64,000 bases of DNA from Pseudoxanthomonas sp. Root630 (GTDB taxonomy: Bacteria; Pseudomonadota; Gammaproteobacteria; Xanthomonadales; Xanthomonadaceae), in NCBI RefSeq assembly GCF_001427585.1, contig NZ_LMGY01000016.1, positions 124,252 through 188,251 of the forward strand. Reading direction: 5' to 3'. Shown here one piece after another: positions 22,238 through 30,685 of the stretch. Made by a program: the position numbers and the translations under genes. Position 1 is the stretch's first letter, and each line of letters starts with the position of its first letter. Under the pieces are notes generated by a model. It saw only the letters and a list, made by a program, of their open reading frames with translations. It made no database searches and was not told the origin of the DNA.

Positions 22238-23431
22238 ATGAAGGCCGCCAAGGACCCATCGGGCTATCCCGCGGCGAAGCTGTCCAGCTTCTACTTCTTC
22301 TACTACGCCGTGCTGGGTGCGTTCACACCCTACTGGAGCCTGTACCTGGAGTCGCGCGGGCTCGGCGTCACCGCCATCAGCGTGCTGATGAGCCTGTGGT
22401 ACGCCACCCGCATCGTCTCGCCGACGCTGTGGACCACGCTCGCCGCGCGCTCGCCGCGCCCGATCCGCTGGCTGCACCTGGGGTGCGCGCTGGCCGTGGG
22501 CAGCTTCGCCCTGTTCCTGCTGCCATGGCGTTACGTGGGCCTGTTCGCCGTGATGACGGCGTTCTGCTTCACCTACAACGCGGTGATGCCGCAGTTCGAG
22601 TCGATCACGATGTCGCACCTGGCGACGCGCAGCGATCGCTACGGCCTGATCCGCGTCTGGGGGTCGATCGGCTTCATCGTGGTGGTGGCGTCGTTCGGTT
22701 GGCTGATCGATGCGCGTCGGCTGGGCATCGGCGCCCTGCCCTGGCTGATGTTGCCGGTGCTGGCGGCCGTGCTGGGCTCCGCGCTGCTCAACCGTTACGC
22801 GCACGAGCCGGAAGCCCCGCCTGCGGCAGCAGGCGACGGCTTCCGCGCGCGCCTGCGGCAGCCCCGGGTGATCGCCTTCTTCGTCGCCGCCTTCCTGACC
22901 CAGATCTCGTTCGGCCCTTTCTACACGTTCTTCTCGATCTATCTTTCCGAGCACGGCTACACCACGGCCACGCAAGGCGTGCTCTGGACCGTGGGCGTGC
23001 TGGCGGAGATCGTGGTGTTCTTCCTGTCCAGCCGCATCTTCCGGCGCTGGGACGCGTCGCGCGTGCTGATGCTGGCGCTGCTGAGCGCCTCGGTGCGCTG
23101 GCTGGTGACGGCAATGTTTCCCGACAACATGCCGGTGATGGTGCTGGCGCAGCTGACCCACGCGCTCAACTTCGGCGCCTTCTTCGCCGCGGCCATGCAA
23201 TTGCTGGTGCGCTTCTTCCCCGGCCGCCTCAATGGCCATGGCCAGGGCGTGTTCTACGGTCTGTCGTCCGGCGTCGGCGGTGTCTGCGGCGCACTGCTCG
23301 CCGGGCAGCTGTGGCGCTTCGGTGGCGAAACCGCCTTCATGGCGTCGTCCGGTATCGCCCTGCTCGCCGCGGCGATCGTGTGGCGGTGGCTGGTCCGCAC
23401 GGATACGCACCCGGGCTCAAGCGGCGGCTGA
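22238..23431 (+). CDS. MFS transporter, HcaT/LacY-like family
   Basis: 397-residue integral membrane protein with about twelve hydrophobic segments and the MFS_1-like start FYFFYYAVLGAFTPYWSLYLESRGL seen in HcaT-type proton symporters. The motif RVWGSIGFIVVV and a central loop rich in Ala/Pro separate two six-helix halves. Substrate is unknown; HcaT relatives import phenylpropionate or nucleosides. The start ATG 22238 is the first that leaves the initial helix intact. The gene is convergent with the DUF2058 gene, whose stop lies only five bases away, so the two 3' ends nearly touch. Confidence 0.85.
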   Translation: MKAAKDPSGYPAAKLSSFYFFYYAVLGAFTPYWSLYLESRGLGVTAISVLMSLWYATRIVSPTLWTTLAARSPRPIRWLHLGCALAVGSFALFLLPWRYVGLFAVMTAFCFTYNAVMPQFESITMSHLATRSDRYGLIRVWGSIGFIVVVASFGWLIDARRLGIGALPWLMLPVLAAVLGSALLNRYAHEPEAPPAAAGDGFRARLRQPRVIAFFVAAFLTQISFGPFYTFFSIYLSEHGYTTATQGVLWTVGVLAEIVVFFLSSRIFRRWDASRVLMLALLSASVRWLVTAMFPDNMPVMVLAQLTHALNFGAFFAAAMQLLVRFFPGRLNGHGQGVFYGLSSGVGGVCGALLAGQLWRFGGETAFMASSGIALLAAAIVWRWLVRTDTHPGSSGG

Positions 23432-23436
23432 CGCCC

Positions 23437-24063
23437 TCACCACACCAGGTCGTCGGGCACCTGGTATTGCGGATCGGCGTAGGGATCGTCCCCCGCCGGC
23501 GCATTCGGATCGACCTTCAGGGCGACGGCAGGCGCAAAGATCGCTTCGGCCTCGGCCAGCACGGCGGACGAGACCAGCAGGTAGCGCCCGTTCTGCTGCA
23601 CCACGCCGAGTTCGCCGGCATTGAGCGCCTTCAGCTGGTCGGCATTGACGTAGATGCGCTTGATCTTGCCGCCGTAGGGGAAATGGCGGGCGATGTCGGC
23701 TTCGGCATCGTTCAGCGCCTTGTCCTTGAGGAAGTCCTCCAGTTTCGCCTTGGCTTCGCGACGCAGGCGCGCTTCTTCCTGCTTCACCCGTTCGGCCTCG
23801 ATCCGCTCATCCTTCTCGCGCTGCGCACGGATGGCGTAGGCCTTGGCCAGGTCGATGTCTTCCTGCGACCTCGGCTTGCGCGATTGGCCTTGCGGAGGAC
23901 GCGGCTTGCCGGCGTGGGCTGGACGCGGCGGCGCGGCGCCCTTCCCGGGCGGCTTCTGGCCGGGTTTGCGCGCATCGGGCTTGCGCGTGTCGGGCTTGCG
24001 CTCGGGCTTGGGCGCCGGCTTGAAGCCCAGGCCCAACAACTGGTCTCGGAGGGAATCGCTCAT
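23437..24063 (-). CDS. DUF2058 family nucleoprotein/polynucleotide-associated protein (YaiL-like)
   Basis: 208 residues. Begins MSDSLRDQLLGLGFK, the DUF2058 N-terminus, then a Lys/Pro/Arg-rich linker of about 50 residues (KPERKPDTRKPDARKP), a charged helical stretch (IRAQREKDERIEAERVKQEEARL, divided here by function only), and the C-terminal domain IARHFPYGGKIKRIYV. The protein is cytosolic and basic, consistent with nucleic-acid association, but its role is not established. The start chosen is ATG 24063, eleven codons inside the longest frame, because family members begin with MSDSL. It precedes no obvious partner; slyX lies 39 bases upstream on the same strand. Confidence 0.85.
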   Translation of the reverse strand: MSDSLRDQLLGLGFKPAPKPERKPDTRKPDARKPGQKPPGKGAAPPRPAHAGKPRPPQGQSRKPRSQEDIDLAKAYAIRAQREKDERIEAERVKQEEARLRREAKAKLEDFLKDKALNDAEADIARHFPYGGKIKRIYVNADQLKALNAGELGVVQQNGRYLLVSSAVLAEAEAIFAPAVALKVDPNAPAGDDPYADPQYQVPDDLVW

Positions 24064-24102
24064 CGGTCTATCGGGGGGAGAACGTACTGTCCCCACAGCG
24101 TA

Positions 24103-24339
24103 TCAATAATGGGGCGGCGGCGGCTCGTTGGCGGGGTCCTCGAACAACGAGGACCGCACCTTGCCCAGCTCTTCCACCATGTGTCGCAGCAACAACGCGG
24201 TACGCTGGTTCTCGACGCGCGCGTCGGCGAGCGCTTCGCTCAGTTCGCCCAGCGCGTGCTCCTGGAACGCGAGGCGCGTTTCCAGCTCTACCAGGCGCTG
24301 CTCCAGCGCGTCGCGCTGGAGTGGCAGGTCAGCCTGCAT
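24103..24339 (-). CDS. slyX: SlyX family protein
   Basis: 78-residue coiled-coil protein: [20 protein letters not shown] is the SlyX core, followed by a helical region and the conserved Pro-rich end ANEPPPPHY. Start ATG 24339 has a GGAGA Shine-Dalgarno; its first four codons overlap the end of ugd, so it is translationally coupled to that gene. The molecular function of SlyX is unknown. Confidence 0.9.
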   Translation of the reverse strand: MQADLPLQRDALEQRLVELETRLAFQEHALGELSEALADARVENQRTALLLRHMVEELGKVRSSLFEDPANEPPPPHY

Positions 24340-25681
24340 GTATCGATCTCCCTCGTCCGATGCCGTAATAGGCGATGCCGGCGGCCTCGACCTCGGCGGG
24401 ATCGTAAAGGTTGCGGCCATCGAACACCACGGCATCGGCCAAGGTCTCGCGCAGGCGGGCGAAATCCGGGCTGCGGAACTGCTTCCACTCGGTCACTACC
24501 ACCAGCGCATCGGCACCCTCCAGCGCCGCGCGCGCATCGGTGCACAGCACCAGGTCCCCGCGCTCGCCGAAGACGCGGCCGGCCTCCTCGCGGGCTTCCG
24601 GGTCGTAGGCCCGCACGTTCGCACCCGCCTCCCACAACTCGGCCAGCAGCCGGCGGCTGCTCGCTTCGCGCATGTCGTCGGTATTGGGCTTGAACGCCAG
24701 GCCCCAGACGGCGAAGGTCTTGCCACGCACGCCCTCATCCTCGCCACGGTCGTAGTGGCGCTGGATCAGTTCGAACAGGTGGCCCTTCTGGCGTTCGTTG
24801 ACGCCTTCCACGGCCTGCAGCAGTTCGGGTGCGTAGCCGTGTTGCTGCGCGGTCTTGGCCAGCGCCTGCACGTCCTTGGGAAAGCACGAGCCCCCGTAGC
24901 CGGCGCCGGGGTAGATGAAGTGCCAGCCGATGCGCGGGTCCGACCCGATGCCCTGGCGCACCTGCTCGACGTCCGCACCCACGCGCTCGGCGATGTTGGC
25001 GATCTCGTTCATGAAGCTGATCTTCGTCGCCAGCATCGCGTTGGCGGCGTACTTGGTCAGCTCGGCCGAGCGCACATCCATCACCACGATGCGCTCGTGG
25101 TTGCGGTTGAACGGCGCGTACAGCCGGCGCAGCTTGTCCACCGCCTGCGGGCGCGCCGCACCGATGATGATGCGGTCCGGCCGCATGCAGTCGTTGACCG
25201 CATCGCCTTCTTTCAGGAATTCCGGGTTGGACACCACGTCAAACGCCACCTCGACGCCACGCGATGCCAGTTCGGCCTCGATCGTCGCCTTGACCTTGTC
25301 CGCGGTACCCACCGGCACGGTGGATTTGTTCACCACCGTGCAGGGCCGCTCGATGTGGCGACCAATCGTCCTGGCCACGGCCAGCACGTATTGCAGGTCG
25401 GCGCTGCCGTCCTCGTCCGGCGGGGTGCCCACCGCGATGAAGAGCACGTCGCCATGCGCGATCGCCGCGGCCGCCTCGGTCGTGAAGCGCAACCGGCCCG
25501 CGGCGTGGTTGGCCTTCACCATCGGCGACAGGCCGGGCTCGTAGATCGGCACGATGCCCTGGTTCAGGCCGTCGACCTTGGCCGGGTCGATGTCGACACA
25601 GACCACGTCATGCCCGACGTCCGACAGGCACGTGCCTGTCACCAACCCAACGTAACCCGTGCCGAAAATGGCTACTCGCAT
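24329..25681 (-). CDS. ugd: UDP-glucose 6-dehydrogenase
   Basis: 450-residue NAD-dependent enzyme oxidising UDP-glucose to UDP-glucuronate, the precursor of acidic exopolysaccharide and lipid modifications. N-terminal Rossmann motif [10 protein letters not shown] (residues 7-16), central dimerisation helices ([18 protein letters not shown]), and catalytic Cys266 in [10 protein letters not shown], with the conserved C-terminal [15 protein letters not shown]. Length is typical. It overlaps slyX by 11 bases and is separate from any polysaccharide cluster inside this window. The start ATG 25681 gives the expected [13 protein letters not shown]-terminus. Confidence 0.96.
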   Translation of the reverse strand: MRVAIFGTGYVGLVTGTCLSDVGHDVVCVDIDPAKVDGLNQGIVPIYEPGLSPMVKANHAAGRLRFTTEAAAAIAHGDVLFIAVGTPPDEDGSADLQYVLAVARTIGRHIERPCTVVNKSTVPVGTADKVKATIEAELASRGVEVAFDVVSNPEFLKEGDAVNDCMRPDRIIIGAARPQAVDKLRRLYAPFNRNHERIVVMDVRSAELTKYAANAMLATKISFMNEIANIAERVGADVEQVRQGIGSDPRIGWHFIYPGAGYGGSCFPKDVQALAKTAQQHGYAPELLQAVEGVNERQKGHLFELIQRHYDRGEDEGVRGKTFAVWGLAFKPNTDDMREASSRRLLAELWEAGANVRAYDPEAREEAGRVFGERGDLVLCTDARAALEGADALVVVTEWKQFRSPDFARLRETLADAVVFDGRNLYDPAEVEAAGIAYYGIGRGRSIHAG

Positions 25682-25724
25682 GCTGCGGCCTCCTGGACCC
25701 CGTCGCGGCTATTGCAACCGACGA

Positions 25725-26660
25725 CTATTGCAGGATGCCCATCAGCTCCACGTCAAACGTGAGGGTCGCGTCCGGGCCGATCTTGCCGCCGGGTGCGCCG
25801 CTCGCGCCGTAAGCCAGGCCGGAGGGAATCCAGAAGCGGTACTTGGCGCCGACCGGCATCAGCGAGACGCCTTCGGTCCAGCCCGCGATCACGCCATTGA
25901 GCGGGAATTCGGCCGCCTGGCCACGCTCGTACGAACTATCGAAGACGTCGCCGCTCAACAGCTTGCCTTCGTAGTTGACGCGCACGCGGCTCGTCGGCAT
26001 CGGGCGCTGGCCGTTGCCCTGGCGCAGCACCATGTACTGCAGGCCCGACGGCGTGGTGATCACGCCCGGCTTGCTCTTGTTCTCGGCGAGGAATTTCGCG
26101 CCCTCGTCACGGTTGCGCTGGGCGACGCCCGCCTGACGCTTGGTCAGGTAGGCCTTCATCTCGGCCTGCGCCTGCTCGAGGGTCAGCAACGGTGTCCCAC
26201 TCTTGCCGGCGACGGCGCGCACGGCCTGTGCAAGCACGGCCGGATCGACTTCGTCCTTGAACGGCAACAGCGAAGGACCGACAACGTACGTACCGAGGAA
26301 CAGGCCTACCTTGGTCTTGTCGACCGGCGGCGGTGCGCTGCCCGGCGGCATGCCGGGAATCGGCTGGCCATCGGCCACGGCGAGATTCACGCGCAGCAAC
26401 TGGTCGGTGGCCTGCGCTTCCTGTTCGGTGATCAGCGGGGGCTTGCCCGCGAACGTGTTGACGATCGCGCGCTCAAAGGCTGCGGTGTCGAGGAACGCAC
26501 CCACGGGCTGCAGCGAGCTGCCGACGTCCACGCCGATGGCGTAGCTGACCTTGTCGCGCTCGGTCACCAGCGCGGTTTTTTCCTGTGCAGACACGCTGCC
26601 TCCCAGCATCGAAAACGAGATTCCCAACAACGCGGCAATGCCGCGGACCGACCGCTTCAT
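25725..26660 (-). CDS. Periplasmic FKBP-type peptidyl-prolyl isomerase with duplicated N-terminal domain
   Basis: 311 residues. Signal peptide (MKRSVRGIAALLGISFSMLGGSVSAQ split here at the AxA cleavage site), then two FKBP_N-like dimerisation segments, KVSYAIGVDVGSSL (about 36-100) and KVGLFLGTYVVGPSL (about 115-190), and a C-terminal FKBP domain (about 200-311; VNYEGKLLSGDVFDSSYERG, FPLNGVIAGWTEG, YRFWIPSGLAYG). The active-site aromatic and Asp residues (YEG, FDSS) are present. Single-domain relatives such as FkpA and Mip have one N-terminal domain. ATG 26660 is preferred over the GTG at 26669 because AGGAG is properly spaced only from the ATG. Likely folds outer-membrane or secreted proteins. 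Confidence 0.9.
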   Translation of the reverse strand: MKRSVRGIAALLGISFSMLGGSVSAQEKTALVTERDKVSYAIGVDVGSSLQPVGAFLDTAAFERAIVNTFAGKPPLITEQEAQATDQLLRVNLAVADGQPIPGMPPGSAPPPVDKTKVGLFLGTYVVGPSLLPFKDEVDPAVLAQAVRAVAGKSGTPLLTLEQAQAEMKAYLTKRQAGVAQRNRDEGAKFLAENKSKPGVITTPSGLQYMVLRQGNGQRPMPTSRVRVNYEGKLLSGDVFDSSYERGQAAEFPLNGVIAGWTEGVSLMPVGAKYRFWIPSGLAYGASGAPGGKIGPDATLTFDVELMGILQ

Positions 26661-26743
26661 CCTTCTCACTCCTGGAGCCTGCGCCGGGAAGATGGCGCCA
26701 ACCTCTTATTGTGGCATGCCCGCCGCCTTCCACGGCGGCAGCG

Positions 26744-27307
26744 TCAACGCTTTGCGCGCGGCATCGCCAGCTCGCGTTCGATGGCGGCGACCAATGCGGG
26801 ATCGTCGGGCTTGATCTTGCTGGGGAAGTTCGCGACCACGCGCCCGTCGCGCGAAATCAGGTACTTGTGGAAATTCCAGCCCGGCGCGGTGCCGGTGGTC
26901 TGCGTGAGCGCCTTGTACAACGGTGTGGCGTCATCGCCGATCACGGACACCTTTTCGAACATCGGGAACTTCACGCCGTAGGTAAGCGTGCAGAACTCCT
27001 GGATTTCCTTCTCGGTGCCGGGTTCCTGGCCCTTGAAGTCGTTCGACGGGAAGCCGAGTACCGCGAAGCCCTTCGCCGCGTAGTGCTGGTGCAGGGCTTC
27101 CAGGCCCTCGTACTGGGGCGTGTAACCGCACTTACTGGCGGTATTGACCACCAGGAGCACCTGCCCGGCGTACTGTTTCTTCAGGTTCACGGGGGTCTTC
27201 CCGGTCAACGGCCGGTAGCTGACGTCCAGCAGACCGGCTGCCAAAGCGATCGAAACGGCGCCAAGGAGCGCCACAAAAGCAATGTATTTCAGCAACTTGG
27301 ATGTCAT
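26744..27307 (-). CDS. Glutathione peroxidase family protein (Cys type, exported or membrane anchored)
   Basis: 187 residues. An N-terminal hydrophobic helix (about 8-25) makes it a membrane-anchored or periplasmic thiol peroxidase. The peroxidatic Cys60 lies in VVNTASKCGYTPQY, the usual Gln in GFPSNDFKGQEPG and the Trp in APGWNFHKYL complete the catalytic set; Cys takes the place of selenocysteine. Start ATG 27307 has GGAG six bases upstream. It reduces hydroperoxides, probably using thioredoxin-like donors as most bacterial Cys-GPx do. It is divergent from the YtrA operon and shares a 134-base promoter region with it. Confidence 0.92.
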   Translation of the reverse strand: MTSKLLKYIAFVALLGAVSIALAAGLLDVSYRPLTGKTPVNLKKQYAGQVLLVVNTASKCGYTPQYEGLEALHQHYAAKGFAVLGFPSNDFKGQEPGTEKEIQEFCTLTYGVKFPMFEKVSVIGDDATPLYKALTQTTGTAPGWNFHKYLISRDGRVVANFPSKIKPDDPALVAAIERELAMPRAKR

Positions 27308-27374
27308 GACCCACTCCGCTAGTACGAACATGACAAGTATGCCTTCAGTTGGGTGACAAAACCTTGCAAGGGAG

Positions 27375-27415
27375 TTGACGCCCTGTGTTTTGGTGTTATA
27401 GTTGAATACAACACC
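27375..27415 (+). promoter_or_regulatory. YtrA-operon promoter with GGTG-N16-CACC operator
   Basis: TTGACG (27375-27380) and TATAGT (27397-27402) with a 16-base spacer form one of the best sigma-70 promoters in the window. Over it lies an inverted repeat GGTGTT (27392-27397) and AACACC (27410-27415), that is GGTG-N16-CACC, covering the -10. From memory, this spacing and sequence match the site reported for the YtrA-type GntR regulator of Xanthomonas citri. The site is therefore the likely autoregulatory operator of the regulator encoded at 27706. Confidence 0.78.
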
Positions 27416-27441
27416 ACTCACCCAACGCAGCGGGGGATGCC

Positions 27442-27702
27442 ATGAACCAGAAACTGACCCACACACTGCCCAGCCTGGCCGTCGGCGGCCTGCTGCTGGC
27501 GATCGGGGTGCTGGCGACCGTCACCGGTGCCCGCACGGCCGAGGTGGAATCCGCCGCGCTGGTCGGCGCGCTGGAATCCGATGCCCGCGAGATCGCAGGC
27601 GATGACCGCAACCCGGAGACGCGGCAGCACAAGCGCCGCGCCCGGGCCTCGCTGGCCATGCCCTACTTTTCCTTTGGCCAATCGCTGCGTCCGAGGAGCT
27701 GA
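27442..27702 (+). CDS. Small membrane or exported protein, first gene of the YtrA operon
   Basis: 86 residues, family not recognised. A hydrophobic segment (about residues 11-30, LAVGGLLLAIGVLATVTG) is followed by a polar, basic tail with KRRARASLAMPYFSF. This could be an uncleaved N-terminal anchor with a periplasmic tail. The start ATG 27442 has GGGGGA upstream; the stop is three bases before the regulator's start. Position, reading frame and codon use support a real gene; function is unknown, but co-expression with the regulator and the ABC transporter suggests a role in the same envelope response. Confidence 0.7.
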   Translation: MNQKLTHTLPSLAVGGLLLAIGVLATVTGARTAEVESAALVGALESDAREIAGDDRNPETRQHKRRARASLAMPYFSFGQSLRPRS

Positions 27703-27705
27703 GCC

Positions 27706-28068
27706 ATGACGTCCATCCAATGGAGCGACGGCGCTCCCATCTACCGCCAGCTGAAGGATCGCGTGATCGCGATGATGCTGGACGGGATCCTGAAGCCGGG
27801 CGACGCCCTGCCCTCCGTCCGCCAGGTGGCGGCGGAGTACCAGCTGAATCCGATTACCGTATCGCGCGCCTACCAGGAACTGGCCGATGAGGCCCTGGTG
27901 GAGAAGCGCCGCGGCCTGGGCATGTTCGTCACCGACGAAGCGTCCAAGAAGCTGCGCGGCACCGAGCGCGAGCGGTTCCTGACCGAAGAGTGGCCGGCCG
28001 TCGCCGAGCGCATCGAGCGCCTGGGCCTGTCCATCGAAGAGCTGCTGCAATCCAAGGGGAACAAGTGA
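27706..28068 (+). CDS. GntR-family regulator, YtrA subfamily
   Basis: 120 residues: the GntR winged helix (APIYRQLKDRVIAMML, GDALPSVRQVAAEYQLNPITVSRAY split by helix) plus a short C-terminal helix pair, the minimal effector-less layout of YtrA proteins. YtrA members repress operons of ABC transporters, often induced by cell-wall-active compounds. It sits directly ahead of its ABC genes; its stop overlaps the ATPase start (TGATG, 28066-28070). A GGTG-N16-CACC site lies over the operon promoter, in line with autoregulation. Confidence 0.92.
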   Translation: MTSIQWSDGAPIYRQLKDRVIAMMLDGILKPGDALPSVRQVAAEYQLNPITVSRAYQELADEALVEKRRGLGMFVTDEASKKLRGTERERFLTEEWPAVAERIERLGLSIEELLQSKGNK

Positions 28069-28946
28069 TGAATGCCGCAATCGCCAACACCGTGGTCAAT
28101 GCCCACGGTCTACGCAAGGCCTACAAGAACAAGCTCGCGCTGGACAACACCAGCTTCGAGATCGAAGCGGGCAAGATCATCGGCCTGATCGGTCCGAACG
28201 GCGCGGGCAAGACCACTGCGCTCAAGGCCATCCTCGGGCTGACGCCGTTCGAGGGCCAGCTGAAGGTGCTGGGCCTGGATCCGCGCAAGGACCGCGACGA
28301 ACTGATGAAGGACGTCTGCTTCATCGCCGACGTCGCCGTGCTGCCGCGCTGGATGAAGGTCAAGGAGGCCATCGACTTCGTCGAAGGCGTGCACCCGCGC
28401 TTCGATCGCGCCAAGTGCGAGCGCTTCATCGCCAACACCCAGCTCAAGCCCAACCTGCGCGTGCGCGAGATGTCCAAGGGCATGATCGTGCAGCTGCACC
28501 TGGCGCTGGTCATGGCCATCGACGCCAGGCTGCTGGTGCTGGACGAGCCCACGCTGGGCCTGGACATCCTCTACCGCAAACAGTTCTACCAGCGCCTGCT
28601 GGAAGACTATTTCGATGAGCAGAAGACCATCATCGTCACCACCCACCAGGTCGAGGAGATCGAACACATCCTCACCGACGTGATGTTCATCCGCGACGGC
28701 AAGATCGTCCTGACCTCGCAGATGGACGAAGTCGCCGAGCGTTACACCGAAGTGCTCGTCAGTGGTGGAGACGCGGCCGACCAGGCGCGCGCTCTGAAAC
28801 CGATCGACGAGCGCGCCCTGCCCTTCGGCAAGACCGTGTTGCTGTTCGACGGCGTACCGAAAGCGCAGCTCGCCCCGCTCGGCGAGACCCGCACCCCCGG
28901 CCTCGCCGACCTGTTCGTCGCCATCATGAAAGGAACCTACGCATGA
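28068..28946 (+). CDS. ABC transporter ATP-binding protein (YtrB-like)
   Basis: 292-residue ATPase subunit. Walker A GPNGAGKTT (about residues 43-51), Q-loop region in DVCFIADVAVLPRWMKV, signature region MSKGMIVQLHLALVMA, Walker B LLVLDEPTLGLD, and switch His in TTHQVEEIEH. The signature motif MSKGM departs from the standard LSGGQ but keeps the Ser and Gly positions, as in other YtrB/CcmA-type proteins. The chosen start ATG 28068 overlaps the gntR stop. It pairs with the permease that follows (ATGA overlap at 28943). Confidence 0.93.
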   Translation: MNAAIANTVVNAHGLRKAYKNKLALDNTSFEIEAGKIIGLIGPNGAGKTTALKAILGLTPFEGQLKVLGLDPRKDRDELMKDVCFIADVAVLPRWMKVKEAIDFVEGVHPRFDRAKCERFIANTQLKPNLRVREMSKGMIVQLHLALVMAIDARLLVLDEPTLGLDILYRKQFYQRLLEDYFDEQKTIIVTTHQVEEIEHILTDVMFIRDGKIVLTSQMDEVAERYTEVLVSGGDAADQARALKPIDERALPFGKTVLLFDGVPKAQLAPLGETRTPGLADLFVAIMKGTYA

Positions 28947-29941
28947 ACGCCGTGACTTCGACGTTGGGCAAACCCTCCAAGCCGGGCGCGTTCAAATGGC
29001 TGATCAAGCGCGAGTTCTGGGAGAACCGCGGCGGCTTCTTCTGGGCACCCGTGATCACCGGCGGCATCTTCGTGGTGCTCAACCTGATCCTGGCCGTCAT
29101 CGGGAGCATCGCCGCGCGCGGCTCCATGGACGGCGGCGGCTTCAGCGTTGAGGAAGCGCCCCGCAAAGCGGAGATGATCGTCGGCGGCATCGGCGACGGC
29201 ATGCTGCTCGGTGGCGTGATCCTGGCCTGCGTGGTGCTGGCGTTCGTGGTGTTCTTCTACGCCCTGGGCACGCTGTACGACGATCGTCGCGACCGCAGCG
29301 TCCTGTTCTGGAAGTCGCTGCCGGTCTCCGACACCCACATGGTCCTGTCGAAGCTCGCCTGGGCATTGGTCCTGGCGCCGCTGCTGGCCGTGAGCGTCGG
29401 CATCCTGATCGGACTGTGCATGTGGCTGATCTCGGCGCTGACCATCAGCATCAACGGTCTGCCCGCCGGCGGCGCGATCTTCACCCACTCGCATCCGCTG
29501 CGCGTCATCGGCGGCGTGGTCAGCTCGCTGCCGGTCTACATGTTCTGGTCCCTGCCGGCGATCGGCTGGCTGATGTTCTGCTCCGCCTGGGCACGCAGCA
29601 AGCCGTTCCTGTGGGCCGTGCTGGTGCCGGTGCTGGCCTGCGTGATCATCAGCATGACCGACATCTTGCCGGGCCTGAAGATCCGCCACGACCTGGTCTG
29701 GTACACGGTGGTCTACCGCGGCCTGTTGAGCGTGGTGCCGGGCGCCTGGTTCCCGACCTTGCAGGGCGGTGCCGCCAACCCGCACACCGAGATCAACACG
29801 CCTGACGAACTGGCCAACGCGATCGACCTGACCCGCAGCTGGCAAGCCTTCGCCTCGGCCGACCTGTGGATCGGCGCCGCCATCGGCGTGGCCCTGATCG
29901 TCGGTGCAATCTACCTGCGGCGCTGGCGCGAAAGCGAATAA
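28943..29941 (+). CDS. ABC transporter permease (YtrA operon)
   Basis: 332-residue membrane protein with about six hydrophobic segments (about 36-60, 94-118, 141-165, 190-212, 222-245, 305-327) and long loops. It belongs to the ABC-2-like permeases that accompany YtrB-type ATPases; KREFWENRGGFFWAP at the N-terminus and LYDDRRDRSVLFWKSLPVSD in a cytoplasmic loop are typical. Start overlaps the ATPase stop. Export of an envelope-active compound, or signalling about lipid-linked precursors, is the usual proposal for this family; no substrate can be seen. Confidence 0.88.
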   Translation: MNAVTSTLGKPSKPGAFKWLIKREFWENRGGFFWAPVITGGIFVVLNLILAVIGSIAARGSMDGGGFSVEEAPRKAEMIVGGIGDGMLLGGVILACVVLAFVVFFYALGTLYDDRRDRSVLFWKSLPVSDTHMVLSKLAWALVLAPLLAVSVGILIGLCMWLISALTISINGLPAGGAIFTHSHPLRVIGGVVSSLPVYMFWSLPAIGWLMFCSAWARSKPFLWAVLVPVLACVIISMTDILPGLKIRHDLVWYTVVYRGLLSVVPGAWFPTLQGGAANPHTEINTPDELANAIDLTRSWQAFASADLWIGAAIGVALIVGAIYLRRWRESE

Positions 29942-30000
29942 GCCCGACCCCGGTGGCGGCTTCGGCCGCCACCTTTCCAAGACACCCGAGAGGACGACCC

Positions 30001-30660
30001 ATGCCCCGCACGCCTGCCCTCCTGCGCACGCTCCCCTTCGTTGCCATGATCGCACTGGCCGCCTGCCAGCCCGCACCGGACAAGAACGACAACGCGCCGA
30101 CCGGCATCGCCGCCAAGGCGATGGACGAAGCCCGCAAGGGCCTGGGTGAAGCCAGCCAGGAACTGCAGAAAGCCCAGAGCGAGATCGACGCGGCGCGCCA
30201 GAAGCTGGCCACCGAGAACCTCACGCTCAACCGCAACGAGAACCAGAACCTGCCCAAGGCGGAGATCACCCCGGCGGGCGAGCTGCTGATCGAGGGCAAG
30301 TCCGTGGCGACCACGCCCGAGCAGAAGGAAAAGGTACTTGCCTACCGCGGCGCCATGATCACCGTGGTCGGCGACGGCATGGCGATCGGCATGGAAGGCG
30401 CAAAGGTCGGCATCGATGCCGCCGCCAGCGCGCTCAAGGGCGTCCTGGCCGGACAGTCCGGCGACGAGATCGGCAAGCAGGTCGGCGCGGAAGCGAAGAC
30501 CAAGATGAAGCCGATGGTCGACCAGCTCTGCGGTCGCCTGCCGGCGCTGCTCACCGCGCAGCAGGCGCTCGCGGCCTCCGTGCCCGAGTTCAAGCCCTAT
30601 GCCAGCATGGACCAGGCCGACGTCGACGACTGCGCCAGCCAGTCCGACTGGGACTTCTGA
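30001..30660 (+). CDS. YggN-like (DUF2884) lipoprotein 1
   Basis: 219-residue lipoprotein: signal MPRTPALLRTLPFVAMIALAAC with lipidated Cys22, then a short coiled-coil (LGEASQELQKAQSEIDAARQ, about 44-70) and a domain with EITPAGELLIEGKSVATTPEQ that resembles E. coli YggN (ITPDGNVMYNGKQYSLNAAQ). Its C-terminus has a Cys pair (LCGRLP and DDCAS) and the pattern FKPYASMDQADVDDC, which is almost repeated in the lipoprotein encoded two genes downstream, so the two are paralogues. Start ATG 30001 follows GAGAGGAC. Function unknown. Confidence 0.82.
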   Translation: MPRTPALLRTLPFVAMIALAACQPAPDKNDNAPTGIAAKAMDEARKGLGEASQELQKAQSEIDAARQKLATENLTLNRNENQNLPKAEITPAGELLIEGKSVATTPEQKEKVLAYRGAMITVVGDGMAIGMEGAKVGIDAAASALKGVLAGQSGDEIGKQVGAEAKTKMKPMVDQLCGRLPALLTAQQALAASVPEFKPYASMDQADVDDCASQSDWDF

Positions 30661-30685
30661 TTTCCGCGACACGGAGAACCACCGC

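Noticed and set aside
22396-24693. 765-codon plus-strand frame crossing the MFS, DUF2058, slyX and ugd genes
   Set aside because: It overlaps four real genes in other frames and reads as Arg/Pro-rich noise.
27120-27140. Selenocysteine in the glutathione peroxidase
   Set aside because: The active-site codon encodes Cys, and no in-frame TGA occurs.
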